Source: Salinicola endophyticus
GTDB lineage: Bacteria > Pseudomonadota > Gammaproteobacteria > Pseudomonadales > Halomonadaceae
Direction of reading: 5' to 3'
Assembly (NCBI RefSeq): GCF_003206575.1
Contig: NZ_PZJO01000012.1
Location: 62,989 to 99,612 of the forward strand
DNA: 36,624 nt
Shown: positions 18,902 to 29,001 of the stretch, one piece after another
Position numbering within the stretch: position 1 is the first letter of the stretch
Layout: every line of letters begins with the position of its first letter
Notes under the pieces: model-generated
What the model saw: only the letters and a program-made list of their open reading frames with translations
Database searches by the model: none
What the model was told of the DNA's origin: nothing
Made by a program: the position numbers and the translations under genes

Positions 18902-18913
18902 TGTGTCGACACA
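18902..18913. other. Perfect 12-bp palindrome upstream of pilE
   Basis: TGTGTCGACACA lies 35 bp before the pilE ATG, in the 142-bp gap after pilY1. The gap holds no gene that I can support; in Pseudomonas pilY2 sits here. The palindrome may be an operator or chance. Confidence 0.35.
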
Positions 18914-18947
18914 CTGTCCCGAATCCCGGCAGCCGGACGGAGCACCC

Positions 18948-19394
18948 ATGAAACAGTCTCAGCGTGGCTTCACCCTGATCGAGCTGATGATCGTGGTAGC
19001 GATCATCGGCATTCTCGCCGCGATCGCCATTCCCAGCTATCAGCAGTATGTGGAGCGCTCCCGGCGCAGCGATGGCCAGTCGCTGTTGCAGAGCGCGATG
19101 GCGCGCCAGGAGAGCTACTACGGCCAGTTTCTGCAATATGCCCCTGACGTGGCGACCCTCACCGGCCAGCCGAACGGCACCCTGGGCAACGCCGACTATC
19201 AGGTGGCGGTCTGCGGCAGCCAGACTGGCTGCGCCGGTGGTGGCTCCGGCCAGACGCCGCCGGCCGGGCAGTACGTGCGCATGACCGCCACCCCCGTGCA
19301 GGGTAGTCCGCAGCAGGGCGACGGGGTGCTGTGGATCGACTCCCAGGACAGTACCGGGCGGCTGCTGAATGGCACGGAGCAGGGGACATGGTGA
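18948..19394 (+). CDS. pilE: Type IV pilus minor pilin PilE
   Basis: The 148 aa have a short leader, MKQSQRG, then the near-consensus [20 protein letters not shown], cut after G7 with Glu at +5. The alpha-helix runs into a domain with two close cysteines (CGSQTGC). Its length and position after pilY1 fit PilE, the minor pilin thought to link the tip complex to the major pilin. ACGGAG lies five bases before the ATG at 18948. The start of the next gene overlaps its end. Confidence 0.87.
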   Translation: MKQSQRGFTLIELMIVVAIIGILAAIAIPSYQQYVERSRRSDGQSLLQSAMARQESYYGQFLQYAPDVATLTGQPNGTLGNADYQVAVCGSQTGCAGGGSGQTPPAGQYVRMTATPVQGSPQQGDGVLWIDSQDSTGRLLNGTEQGTW

Positions 19395-19756
19395 GGCCGG
19401 ATGGGGTGCCACCCGCAGCGAGAACACCGAGCGTGCGGGGGTATGGCCGGTTGAAAAACGCCGCGCTGTGGGCGGTGCTATCGATAGGGGGGCTTTCGAT
19501 AGGGTGGCTAGCGGGGCCGGTGCCCGTGCTGGCGGACGACAGCAGGATGGCCAAGTGTGCGGTGCGTCAGGCCGACGGCACGCTGCGCATCCGCTGGATC
19601 GAGGTCGACGAGGTGCGTGAGGCTCAGCGTGCGCTGCAGCGCTTCCTCGACCGAGAGGCGCCCGGAGAGGGGCGCCAGGTCGAGCACTGTATCGGCGTGC
19701 GCGAGACCTTCTCCAGCGCCCAGGCGCGCGCCGCGGAGCGCACCACGCCGCGCTGA
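19388..19756 (+). CDS. Small exported protein of unknown function
   Basis: I do not recognise this 122-aa protein. It has a hydrophobic segment ([18 protein letters not shown]) ending in VLA before DDSRMAK, a plausible signal peptidase I site. The mature part is about 70 residues with two cysteines (MAKCAVRQ and VEHCIGV) and the segment [19 protein letters not shown]. The ATG at 19388 overlaps the pilE stop, implying co-transcription; a TTG at 19451 would give a more standard signal peptide. Its place at the end of the minor pilin operon suggests a periplasmic role in pilus function. The slot is next to pilE, where Pseudomonas has PilY2 on the other side, but I cannot show homology. Confidence 0.6.
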   Translation: MVRPDGVPPAARTPSVRGYGRLKNAALWAVLSIGGLSIGWLAGPVPVLADDSRMAKCAVRQADGTLRIRWIEVDEVREAQRALQRFLDREAPGEGRQVEHCIGVRETFSSAQARAAERTTPR

Positions 19757-19776
19757 GCCACGCCCGGGTGGCTCAG
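19753..19776. terminator. Hairpin between convergent pilin-cluster genes
   Basis: CTGAGCCAC (19753-19761) pairs perfectly with GTGGCTCAG (19768-19776) around GCCCGG. It includes the stop codon of the upstream gene and lies before the end of the opposing pilin gene. Neither side has a strong T-run, so termination is uncertain. Confidence 0.45.
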
Positions 19777-19801
19777 GATGTTCCGCCTTTCTCAAAGGCT
19801 C

Positions 19802-20338
19802 TCAAGGGCAGCCGCTGCGATCGCCATAGGTCGGCGTCACCCGGCCGGCATCGTTGAGCGTCAGGCGGTTGCCGCCGCTGGGGTTGCAGATGAAGAAGCT
19901 GCCGAAGGCGCTGTGAAAATCCCACGGCGTGCTTTTGAAGGTGATCAGGCTGCCGCGATTCCAGCTCAGGGTGACACCCGTCAACGGGTGTTCGCCTGCC
20001 AGCCGACCACCCTTGTCGTCGACCCGATGCCATAGATAGCCCTGATTCCAGTTCTTGCCGCACTGGCCGTTGGTGCCGAGGGCGCAGAGCTGCCACGGCT
20101 GGCGGGTGGCGACAGCGAGCTGATGCAGGGCTTCCAGACGCTGGCGCAGGGCCTCGGTCTCGCTCGCCAGGCGGCGGCTCTCCAGCCAGCCGCTGGTGGA
20201 GATCGCGATGCCGGCGAGTACGCCGATGATTATCACCGTGACCATCAGCTCGATCAGGGTGAAGCCGCGCTGGCGGCGTCTCCTCGACCGCAGGGCGGCG
20301 GGCGCACGCGACAGGCGGTGAACGGTACGCGGGGCGAT
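19802..20338 (-). CDS. GspH/FimT/FimU-class minor pilin, apparent AUC start
   Basis: Minus-strand frame with a strong prepilin leader: RRRRQRG then FTLIELMVTVIIIGVLAGIA, Glu at +5, and a GspH-like domain with three cysteines in the mature part (CALG, QCGK, FICNP) and one near the end (SGCP). The C-terminus has GRVT rather than the GRxR reported for DNA-binding FimT, so a FimU-like structural role is more likely. No ATG, GTG or TTG exists in frame upstream of the leader before a stop; the first ATG (20245) lies inside the leader helix and would remove the cleavage site. GAGGAG (20352-20347) sits 8 nt before an AUC codon at 20338, the likeliest start (178 aa). A lost start codon or sequencing error is the alternative. 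It is convergent with the pil operon. Confidence 0.7.
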   Translation of the reverse strand: MAPRTVHRLSRAPAALRSRRRRQRGFTLIELMVTVIIIGVLAGIAISTSGWLESRRLASETEALRQRLEALHQLAVATRQPWQLCALGTNGQCGKNWNQGYLWHRVDDKGGRLAGEHPLTGVTLSWNRGSLITFKSTPWDFHSAFGSFFICNPSGGNRLTLNDAGRVTPTYGDRSGCP

Positions 20339-20419
20339 GGCGTGATCTCCTCGAGCTGGACGGGCCGGGCACGCTCGGCGGCGCGAGTGGTAAACTCAGG
20401 CTTTTGTCGGGATATCGAC

Positions 20420-21505
20420 ATGCAGCAGGATTTCTTGATCGTGGGCGGCGGCGTCATCGGTATGCTGACGGCGCTGCAACTGGCCGATGCCGGGCACTCG
20501 GTCGCGCTGGTGGAGCGCGGGCGCTGTGGCCGCGAGGCCTCCTGGGCCGGCGGCGGCATCGTCTCGCCACTTTATCCGTGGCGCTACTCGCGGCCGATCT
20601 CGGCGCTGTCGAGCTGGTCGGAGGGGCGCTACCCGGAACTCGCCGGCCGGCTGCTGGAAGAGACCGGTATCGACCCCGAGTTTCGTCAGAAAGGGCTGCT
20701 CTATCTGCGAGTGGCGGATGTCGCGGCCGCCCTCGACTGGGCACGTGAGGTCGCCAAGCCGCTGTCGCGGATCGACGCGGCGACTCTGTACGCCAAGGAG
20801 CCGCAGGCGGCGCCGGGATTCGACGGCGCGCTGTGGATGCCGACCCTGGGCAGCATACGCAATCCTCGCCTGGGCCAGGCGCTGCGCGCGCGTCTCGCTG
20901 CCAGCCCCGGGGTGACGCTGCACGAGGGGCGCGAGGTGCGTGCGCTGATCCAAGAGGGGGCGGCCATTCGCGGGGTCGAGACCGACACCGGGTCGCTGCG
21001 CGCCGGCCACACCGTGGTCTGCGCCGGGGCCTGGTCGAGCGCGTTGCTGGCGTCGGTCGGGGTCACCCTGGCGGTGCGTCCGGTGCGCGGCCAGATGATT
21101 CTGTTCAAGGCGCCGCCCGGGCTGGTGGAGCGGGTGGTGCTGAAGGATGGCCGCTACGTGATTCCGCGCGCCGATGGCCGCGTGCTGGCCGGCTCGACCC
21201 TCGAGGAGGTCGGCTTCGACAAGCAGACCACGGCCGCGGCGTTCGACTCGCTGCACGAAAGCGCCTGCAGCATCGTGCCGGCGCTGGCGGCGTGCCCGGT
21301 CGAACACCACTGGGCCGGGCTGCGCCCCGGATCACCCGAGGGTATTCCGACGATCGGCGCGGTGCCGGGAATCGACGGGCTGCACATCAACGCCGGGCAC
21401 TACCGCAACGGCCTGGTGCTGGCGCCGGCTTCGACCCGGCTGCTGGTCGATCAGCTGATCGGCTGTGAGCCGATCGTCGACCCGACCCCTTATCTGCCGC
21501 GCTGA
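20420..21505 (+). CDS. thiO: Glycine oxidase ThiO (FAD-dependent amino acid oxidase)
   Basis: ThiO oxidises glycine to the imine used to build the thiazole ring of thiamine. The 361 aa start with the FAD-binding Rossmann motif DFLIVGGGVIGMLTALQLA, with the ribose-binding acidic residue in ALVERG. The DAO-family C-terminus contains WAGLRPGSPEGIPTIG and HYRNGLVLAPAS. The ATG at 20420 follows GGGA by 8 nt; the open frame back to 20123 is the shadow of the opposing pilin gene. Pseudomonas has an equivalent oxidase next to fimT. No other thiamine gene is nearby, so the pathway assignment rests on the family. Confidence 0.88.
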   Translation: MQQDFLIVGGGVIGMLTALQLADAGHSVALVERGRCGREASWAGGGIVSPLYPWRYSRPISALSSWSEGRYPELAGRLLEETGIDPEFRQKGLLYLRVADVAAALDWAREVAKPLSRIDAATLYAKEPQAAPGFDGALWMPTLGSIRNPRLGQALRARLAASPGVTLHEGREVRALIQEGAAIRGVETDTGSLRAGHTVVCAGAWSSALLASVGVTLAVRPVRGQMILFKAPPGLVERVVLKDGRYVIPRADGRVLAGSTLEEVGFDKQTTAAAFDSLHESACSIVPALAACPVEHHWAGLRPGSPEGIPTIGAVPGIDGLHINAGHYRNGLVLAPASTRLLVDQLIGCEPIVDPTPYLPR

Positions 21506-21516
21506 GCGCGGATTTT
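21497..21516 (+). terminator. Terminator-like hairpin at the thiO stop
   Basis: CCGCGC (21497-21502) and GCGCGG (21506-21511) pair around a three-base loop that is the TGA stop codon itself; ATTTTG follows. Confidence 0.5.
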
Positions 21517-21617
21517 GCCCTGGCCGCGGGCATGGGCGAAAATGGTCATGACGTCGCCGAGGCCGGTTTCGGGGCGCCAGCCAACCCTGTCGTAGCTGTC
21601 TGGAGAAGAGTGGACCC

Positions 21618-23258
21618 ATGCAAGACCTGACCCTGGTAATGGCACAGCTCGACCCGCTGGTCGGCGATATCGCCGGCAATACCGCAGCGGCGATCGAAGC
21701 CGTGCGTGAGGCGAAGCTCGAGCACGACGCCGACGTGGTGGTATTCAGCGAGCTCTATCTCACCGGCTATCCGCCCGAGGATCTGCTGCTGCGCGAGGCG
21801 ATGGAGCCGCGTCTGGCCGAGGCGCTGACCGAGATGGCGCAGAAGATCGCCAAGTTCGCACCGCAGACCCTGGTGGTGATGGGGTATCCCGGCCTGCGCG
21901 ATGGCCAGCGCTACAACCTGGCCGGTGTGCTGCTGGGAGGCGAATGGCGGGGTGAGTACGCCAAGCAGGCGCTGCCCAACTATCAGGTGTTCGACGAGGA
22001 CCGCTACTTCGAACCCGGTACCCAGCCGCTGGTGATCGAGCACGCCGGCGCGCGGCTCGGCATCCTGATCTGCGAGGATCTATGGGATGGTGCACCGGTC
22101 CGGCAGTCGGCGCAGGCCGGCGCCGATATCCTGGTCACCCTCAACGCCTCGCCATTCCACCTCGACAAGCCCGCCGAGCGCGAGCGGTTGTTCGCCACCC
22201 GTGCCCGTGAGGTGAGCCGGCCGGTGGTCTACGTCAACGCCATCGGCGGCCAGGACGAGCTGGTCTTCGACGGCGGCTCGCTGGTCCTGGATGCCCAGGG
22301 CGAGGTCGCGGTGCGCGCGCCGTTCTGGCTGGCCGGGCTGATGCCGGTGCGCTTCGTCGCCGCGGACGGGGACTGGCGCCCCGAACCGGGCGAGCGCGAG
22401 GCGCTGCCGGAGAGCGAGGAGAACCTCTACTGCGCGCTGGTTACCGGGCTGCGTGACTACGTCAACAAGAGCGGTTTCAAGGGTGTGGTCATGGGGCTCT
22501 CCGGGGGCATCGACTCAGCGCTGTCGCTGGCGATCGCCGTCGATGCGCTCGGCGCCGATCGGGTCCATGCGGTGATGATGCCGTATCACTACACCGCCGA
22601 GATCTCTCGCGCCGACGCCGCCGAACAGGCGCAGCTGCTCGGCGTCGGCTACGAGGTGATGCCGATCGCGCCGATGGTCGAGGCCTTCGCCGCCACCCTG
22701 GCCGATAGCTTCAGCGGCCTGGGTGCGGATACCACCGAGGAGAATCTGCAGTCGCGGGTACGCGGCGTGCTCCTGATGGCGATCTCCAACAAGAAGGGGC
22801 TGATGGTCCAGACCACCGGCAACAAGAGCGAGATGGCGGTGGGCTACGCCACCCTCTATGGCGACATGGTCGGCGGCTACAATGCGCTCAAGGATGTCTA
22901 CAAGACCTGGGTCTACCGGCTGGCCAGGTGGCGCAACACCCAGTCAGCGGCGATTCCCGAGCGGGTGATCACCCGCCCACCCTCCGCCGAGCTGGCCCCT
23001 GACCAGCAGGACAGCGATTCGCTGCCGGGTTACGACGTGCTCGACGCCATTCTCGAGCGCTATATCGAAGGCGACATGAGCGCCGAGGCGATCATCGCCG
23101 CCGGCTATGACCGCGACGATGTCTATAAGGTGGTCAAACTGGTCGATCGCAACGAGTACAAGCGACGCCAGGCGCCGGTGGGCGTGCGGGTGACGCTGCG
23201 CGGCTTCGGGCGCGACCGGCGCTATCCGATCGTCAATGGCTGGCAGCCCGGCAACTAG
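21618..23258 (+). CDS. nadE: Glutamine-dependent NAD+ synthetase
   Basis: This enzyme amidates nicotinic acid adenine dinucleotide to NAD+. The 546 aa combine an N-terminal nitrilase-type glutaminase (about 1-260) with the catalytic triad E45 (FSELYLTGYPPEDLL), K116 (EYAKQALPNY) and C152 (ICEDLW), and a C-terminal synthetase with the ATP P-loop SGGIDS at 295-300 and TTGNKSEMAVGYATLYGDM. It therefore uses glutamine rather than free ammonia, unlike the short E. coli NadE. GAGAAGAG lies upstream of the ATG. In Pseudomonas the place between thiO and bamD holds pilR and pilS; here nadE occupies it. Confidence 0.96.
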   Translation: MQDLTLVMAQLDPLVGDIAGNTAAAIEAVREAKLEHDADVVVFSELYLTGYPPEDLLLREAMEPRLAEALTEMAQKIAKFAPQTLVVMGYPGLRDGQRYNLAGVLLGGEWRGEYAKQALPNYQVFDEDRYFEPGTQPLVIEHAGARLGILICEDLWDGAPVRQSAQAGADILVTLNASPFHLDKPAERERLFATRAREVSRPVVYVNAIGGQDELVFDGGSLVLDAQGEVAVRAPFWLAGLMPVRFVAADGDWRPEPGEREALPESEENLYCALVTGLRDYVNKSGFKGVVMGLSGGIDSALSLAIAVDALGADRVHAVMMPYHYTAEISRADAAEQAQLLGVGYEVMPIAPMVEAFAATLADSFSGLGADTTEENLQSRVRGVLLMAISNKKGLMVQTTGNKSEMAVGYATLYGDMVGGYNALKDVYKTWVYRLARWRNTQSAAIPERVITRPPSAELAPDQQDSDSLPGYDVLDAILERYIEGDMSAEAIIAAGYDRDDVYKVVKLVDRNEYKRRQAPVGVRVTLRGFGRDRRYPIVNGWQPGN

Positions 23259-23280
23259 CTGGCGAGCGACTCGAGGCCAC

Positions 23281-23313
23281 AAAAAAACCGCGACCACCAG
23301 GTCGCGGTTTTTT
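23281..23313. terminator. Bidirectional terminator between nadE and bamD
   Basis: ACCGCGAC (23287-23294) and GTCGCGGT (23301-23308) close a CACCAG loop. TTTTTT follows on the plus strand, and seven A before the stem give a T-run on the minus strand, so it can serve both convergent genes. Confidence 0.92.
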
Positions 23314-23404
23314 GTTCTCTGCCATGGATGGCGGACCCGCTTCGGGTCGCCCCCTTCATCAACCAGCACTTCCGGTGATGTTTGAGGGGCGGAGGCGCCA
23401 CGGC

Positions 23405-24217
23405 TCAGCCGTTGGCGGTGAGCGGTGGATTCACCTTGACGTGCTTGGGCTCGAAGGTATCGCCATCGAGCTGGGCATTGTCGGGGTCGTTGGCGATCAG
23501 CGTCTTGAGCACGGTCTGGGCGCGGTCGCGCATGTCCAGACCCAGATAGCCCTCGACCATCACCGCCAGGGCATCGCGGGTGGCGGTGGACTTGGGATAG
23601 TGCTCGATCACCCAGCGGCCGCGCTCGACCGCGGCGACATAGGCGCCCTTGCGCAGGTAGAAGTCGGCCACCTGCAGCTCGTGGCGCGCCATCACGTTGC
23701 GCAGATAGATGATGCGCTGGCGCGCGTCCGGTGCATAGGCGCTGTCGGGGAAGCGCCGCACCAGCTCGCCGAAGTCGACGTAGGCGTCACGTGAGGCACC
23801 CAGGTCGCGCTTGGAGATATCGATCAGCTCCAGGCTTTCGAGGCTGAAGCGTCCGGCCTGATAGGCGGCCAGGCCGCGCATGTAGTAGGCGTAGTCGACC
23901 TGCGGATGATCCGGATGCAGGCGGATGAAACGGCTGGCGGCGGCGCGTGCCTGCTCCCAGTTCTCCACCTTGTAGTAGGCGTAGATCAGCTCCAGCTGCG
24001 CCTGCTCGGCGTAGCGGCCGAAGGGGAAACGGGTGTCGAGCGCTTCCAGCTGGGTCACCGCGGTAGAAAAACGGCCGGCATCGAGCGAGCTCTGGGCCTG
24101 CTGGTAGAGATCCTGCTCCTGCAGATCGGGGGCGGGCTCGTTACTGGCGCACCCGGCGAGCAGCGCGCCCGAGATCAGCAGGGCACCCAGTGCGGGAAAT
24201 CGCGCTGAAAATCGCAT
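23405..24217 (-). CDS. bamD: Outer membrane assembly lipoprotein BamD
   Basis: BamD is the essential lipoprotein partner of BamA in beta-barrel insertion into the outer membrane. The 270 aa begin with a lipoprotein signal ending in LLAGC, so C23 is the lipid-modified residue; LspA encoded in this window would cleave it. Tetratricopeptide-like helices follow (YQQAQSSLDAGRFSTAV, YAEQAQLELIYAYYK, HPQVDYAYYMRGLAAY), typical of the family. Three in-frame ATGs occur; GAGG lies six bases before the one at 24217, whereas it abuts the one at 24223. It is divergent from rluD, as in Pseudomonas. Confidence 0.95.
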   Translation of the reverse strand: MRFSARFPALGALLISGALLAGCASNEPAPDLQEQDLYQQAQSSLDAGRFSTAVTQLEALDTRFPFGRYAEQAQLELIYAYYKVENWEQARAAASRFIRLHPDHPQVDYAYYMRGLAAYQAGRFSLESLELIDISKRDLGASRDAYVDFGELVRRFPDSAYAPDARQRIIYLRNVMARHELQVADFYLRKGAYVAAVERGRWVIEHYPKSTATRDALAVMVEGYLGLDMRDRAQTVLKTLIANDPDNAQLDGDTFEPKHVKVNPPLTANG

Positions 24218-24251
24218 CGTCATCCTCGTATCAACCAATCCCTGGCGGCCG

Positions 24252-24260
24252 TGATAGAAT
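24252..24260 (+). promoter_or_regulatory. Extended -10 promoter of rluD-pgeF
   Basis: TGATAGAAT, within the same 12-mer GTGATAGAATCC that precedes rpsT (4877-4888), lies about 75 bp before rluD. On the opposite strand, TATAGT (24285-24280) with TTCGCC 17 bp upstream may drive bamD. Confidence 0.45.
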
Positions 24261-24336
24261 CCGCCGAATCCGCTCACTATAAAGCAAACCCCGGTAGCGG
24301 CGAAATGTACCGGCGAAACGGAACCCTTCCCGACGT

Positions 24337-25296
24337 ATGGCCGACATCCTCAAGCGTGACGAGCGCATACCCGAGCATTTGGCCGGACGACGTCTGGACC
24401 AGGCGGCGGCCGAAATGTTCCCCGAGTTCTCCCGCGAGCGCCTCAAGAGCTGGATCCAGCAGGGCGAGCTGAGCCTCGACGGGCGTACGGTGCGGCCCAA
24501 GGACAAGGTGTTCGGCGGCGAGCGGCTGGCGCTCGATGCCCAGTTGGAGGCCGAAACCCGCTGGGAGGCACAGGACATCCCGCTGACCATCGTCCACGAA
24601 GACGACGCGGTGGTGGTGATCGACAAGCCCGCCGGGCTGGTGGTGCATCCCGCCGCCGGCAACCCCGACGGCACCCTGCTCAATGCCCTGCTGCACCACT
24701 TTCCGGCACTGGCTGGTATCCCCCGCGCTGGCATCGTCCATCGTCTCGACAAGGACACCACCGGGCTGATGATGGTGGCCAAGACGCTGGAGGCCCAGAC
24801 CGCGCTGGTCGAGCAGTTGCAGGCGCGCAGCGTGTCGCGGGAGTACGATGCCATCGTGGTCGGCACCATGACCGCCGGTGGCACGGTGGATGCGCCGATC
24901 GGGCGCCATCCCAAGGATCGCCAGCGCCAGGCGGTCACTGCCGGCGGCAAGCCGGCGGTGACCCACTACCGGGTGCAGGAGCGCTTCCGCGGGCATACCC
25001 ATGTGCGCTGTCGCCTGGAAACGGGGCGCACCCACCAGATCCGCGTGCATCTGGCTCACGTGCGCTACCCGCTGGTCGGCGACCCGGTCTACGGCGGGCG
25101 GCTCAAGCTGCCTGCCGGGGCCGGCGAGTCGCTCAAGACGCTGCTGCGCGATTTCCCGCGCCAGGCGCTGCATGCGCACAAGCTGCGCTTCACCCACCCC
25201 GTCAGCGGCGACACGGTGGAGTGCCGCGCGCCGCTACCCGATGACATCTTCCTGCTGCTGGATGCGCTGCGTCAGGACCGGGAGGGTGAGGCATGA
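24337..25296 (+). CDS. rluD: 23S rRNA pseudouridine synthase RluD
   Basis: RluD makes pseudouridines at helix 69 of 23S rRNA (1911/1915/1917 in E. coli numbering). The 319 aa have an N-terminal S4 RNA-binding domain (about 18-75, RRLDQAAAEMFPEFSRERLKSW) and a catalytic domain with HRLDKDTTG, where D138 is the nucleophile, plus CRLETGRTHQIRVHL. Length and the position next to bamD and pgeF agree with RluD rather than RluA or RluC. Its stop overlaps the pgeF start (ATGA). Confidence 0.94.
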   Translation: MADILKRDERIPEHLAGRRLDQAAAEMFPEFSRERLKSWIQQGELSLDGRTVRPKDKVFGGERLALDAQLEAETRWEAQDIPLTIVHEDDAVVVIDKPAGLVVHPAAGNPDGTLLNALLHHFPALAGIPRAGIVHRLDKDTTGLMMVAKTLEAQTALVEQLQARSVSREYDAIVVGTMTAGGTVDAPIGRHPKDRQRQAVTAGGKPAVTHYRVQERFRGHTHVRCRLETGRTHQIRVHLAHVRYPLVGDPVYGGRLKLPAGAGESLKTLLRDFPRQALHAHKLRFTHPVSGDTVECRAPLPDDIFLLLDALRQDREGEA

Positions 25297-26096
25297 GTCT
25301 GAGCGAAGATGCCGGGCTGCCGGGCATGACCCCGCCGGCCAGTGATGCGCCGACGCTGATCCTGCCCGACTGGGCGGCGCCGAGCACCGTCGGTGCCTTC
25401 GTCACCACGCGTCAGACCGGCCCTAGTCGCGGCCACTTCGCCGCCTTCAATCCCCAGGGCTTCAAGGGCGACGATCCGCAGACGGTGGCGCGCTGCCGTG
25501 AGCTGCTGTCGCTCGAAGTGGGCGATGGACGCCCGCTGTTCTGGCTCAAGCAGGTCCACGGTGCGCGGGTGATGCAGCGCTATCAGCCCGCGTACCGCGA
25601 GACCCCGCCGGAGGCCGATGCCGCCGTCACCTCCCGGCGTGACTACGCCTGCGTGGTGCTCACCGCCGACTGCCTGCCGATATTCTTCTGCGATCGCGCC
25701 GGCACCCGGGTGGGGGTGGCCCACGCCGGCTGGCGTGGGTTGGCCGGTGGGGTGCTGGAGGCCAGCGTGGCCGCGCTGGGGGTCGATCCGAGCGAGATTC
25801 TGGTGTGGTTCGGGCCAGCGATCTCGAATGCCCAGTTCGAGGTCGGCCCGGAGGTGTTCGAAGCCTTCGTCGCGGTCCAGCCGGAGGCGGAGAGCGCCTT
25901 CGACCGCAGCCCCTACCGGCTCGGCCATCATATGGCCGATCTCTACAAGCTGGCGCGCCTGCGCCTCGAGCGCCTGGGGATCCAGTCGATCAGCGGCGGC
26001 CACTTCTGCACCGCCTGCGACGAGGAGCGCTTTTACTCCTACCGTCGTGACCAGGGGCGCACCGGGCATATGGCCAGCGTGATCTGGCTGCGCTGA
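25293..26096 (+). CDS. pgeF: Peptidoglycan editing factor PgeF (YfiH, laccase-domain family)
   Basis: The 267 aa carry the family metal/catalytic residues H89 (LKQVHG), C127 (LTADCLP) and H144 (VAHAGWRGL). In E. coli this family removes wrongly incorporated L-Ser from peptidoglycan precursors; older annotations call it polyphenol oxidase or laccase. The C-terminal FCTACDEERFYSYRRD is conserved. It overlaps rluD by four bases, so translation is coupled. The rluD-pgeF-clpB order is shared with Pseudomonas. Confidence 0.92.
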   Translation: MSLSEDAGLPGMTPPASDAPTLILPDWAAPSTVGAFVTTRQTGPSRGHFAAFNPQGFKGDDPQTVARCRELLSLEVGDGRPLFWLKQVHGARVMQRYQPAYRETPPEADAAVTSRRDYACVVLTADCLPIFFCDRAGTRVGVAHAGWRGLAGGVLEASVAALGVDPSEILVWFGPAISNAQFEVGPEVFEAFVAVQPEAESAFDRSPYRLGHHMADLYKLARLRLERLGIQSISGGHFCTACDEERFYSYRRDQGRTGHMASVIWLR

Positions 26097-26143
26097 GTCG
26101 CGCTATCCGGCTTCCCTTCTGTTTCAGATTCCACATGAATGAG

Positions 26144-26178
26144 ATTCGTCTGCGTCTATTTGGCGCAGGCGAATTTTT
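26144..26178 (+). terminator. Terminator of rluD-pgeF
   Basis: ATTCGTCTGCG (26144-26154) and CGCAGGCGAAT (26164-26174) form an 11-bp stem with one G-U pair and a nine-base loop, followed by TTTT. Outer flanking repeats (CATGAA/TTCATG) extend the symmetry. Confidence 0.75.
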
Positions 26179-26189
26179 CATGCGTGACG

Positions 26190-26218
26190 CTTGAATTGTG
26201 CAAACATACCTCCATCTA
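26190..26218 (+). promoter_or_regulatory. Heat-shock (sigma-32) promoter of clpB
   Basis: CTTGAA (26190-26195) and CTCCATCTA (26210-26218) are 14 bp apart. They match the E. coli sigma-32 pattern CTTGAAA and CCCCATNTA with few mismatches. It lies in a locally AT-richer spacer, about 55 bp before clpB, a classic heat-shock gene. Confidence 0.75.
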
Positions 26219-26279
26219 GCTGTCAACTGATGAACTGACTCGCCGCCGACCCATTCGGCTGGCGTCTGGAGGGAATCCG

Positions 26280-28865
<2,586 letters not shown>

Positions 28866-28903
28866 CGTCGGCGGATACTCGCTGTACGGCTAGTGACCAC
28901 GAC

Positions 28904-28939
28904 AGAGCCCCGCCGAAAGGCGGGGCTCTTGTCTTGTCT
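28904..28939. terminator. Terminator downstream of clpB
   Basis: A perfect 11-bp stem AGAGCCCCGCC/GGCGGGGCTCT (28904-28914 and 28919-28929) closes a GAAA tetraloop, followed by the T-rich TTGTCTTGTCT. It lies between convergent clpB and the MFS gene. Confidence 0.85.
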
Positions 28940-29001
28940 GGGCCGCGGTTCTCACGCCCCCGATACCTTCCGAGGCCAGAGATCGCGCCTGGGGCGTCTG
29001 T

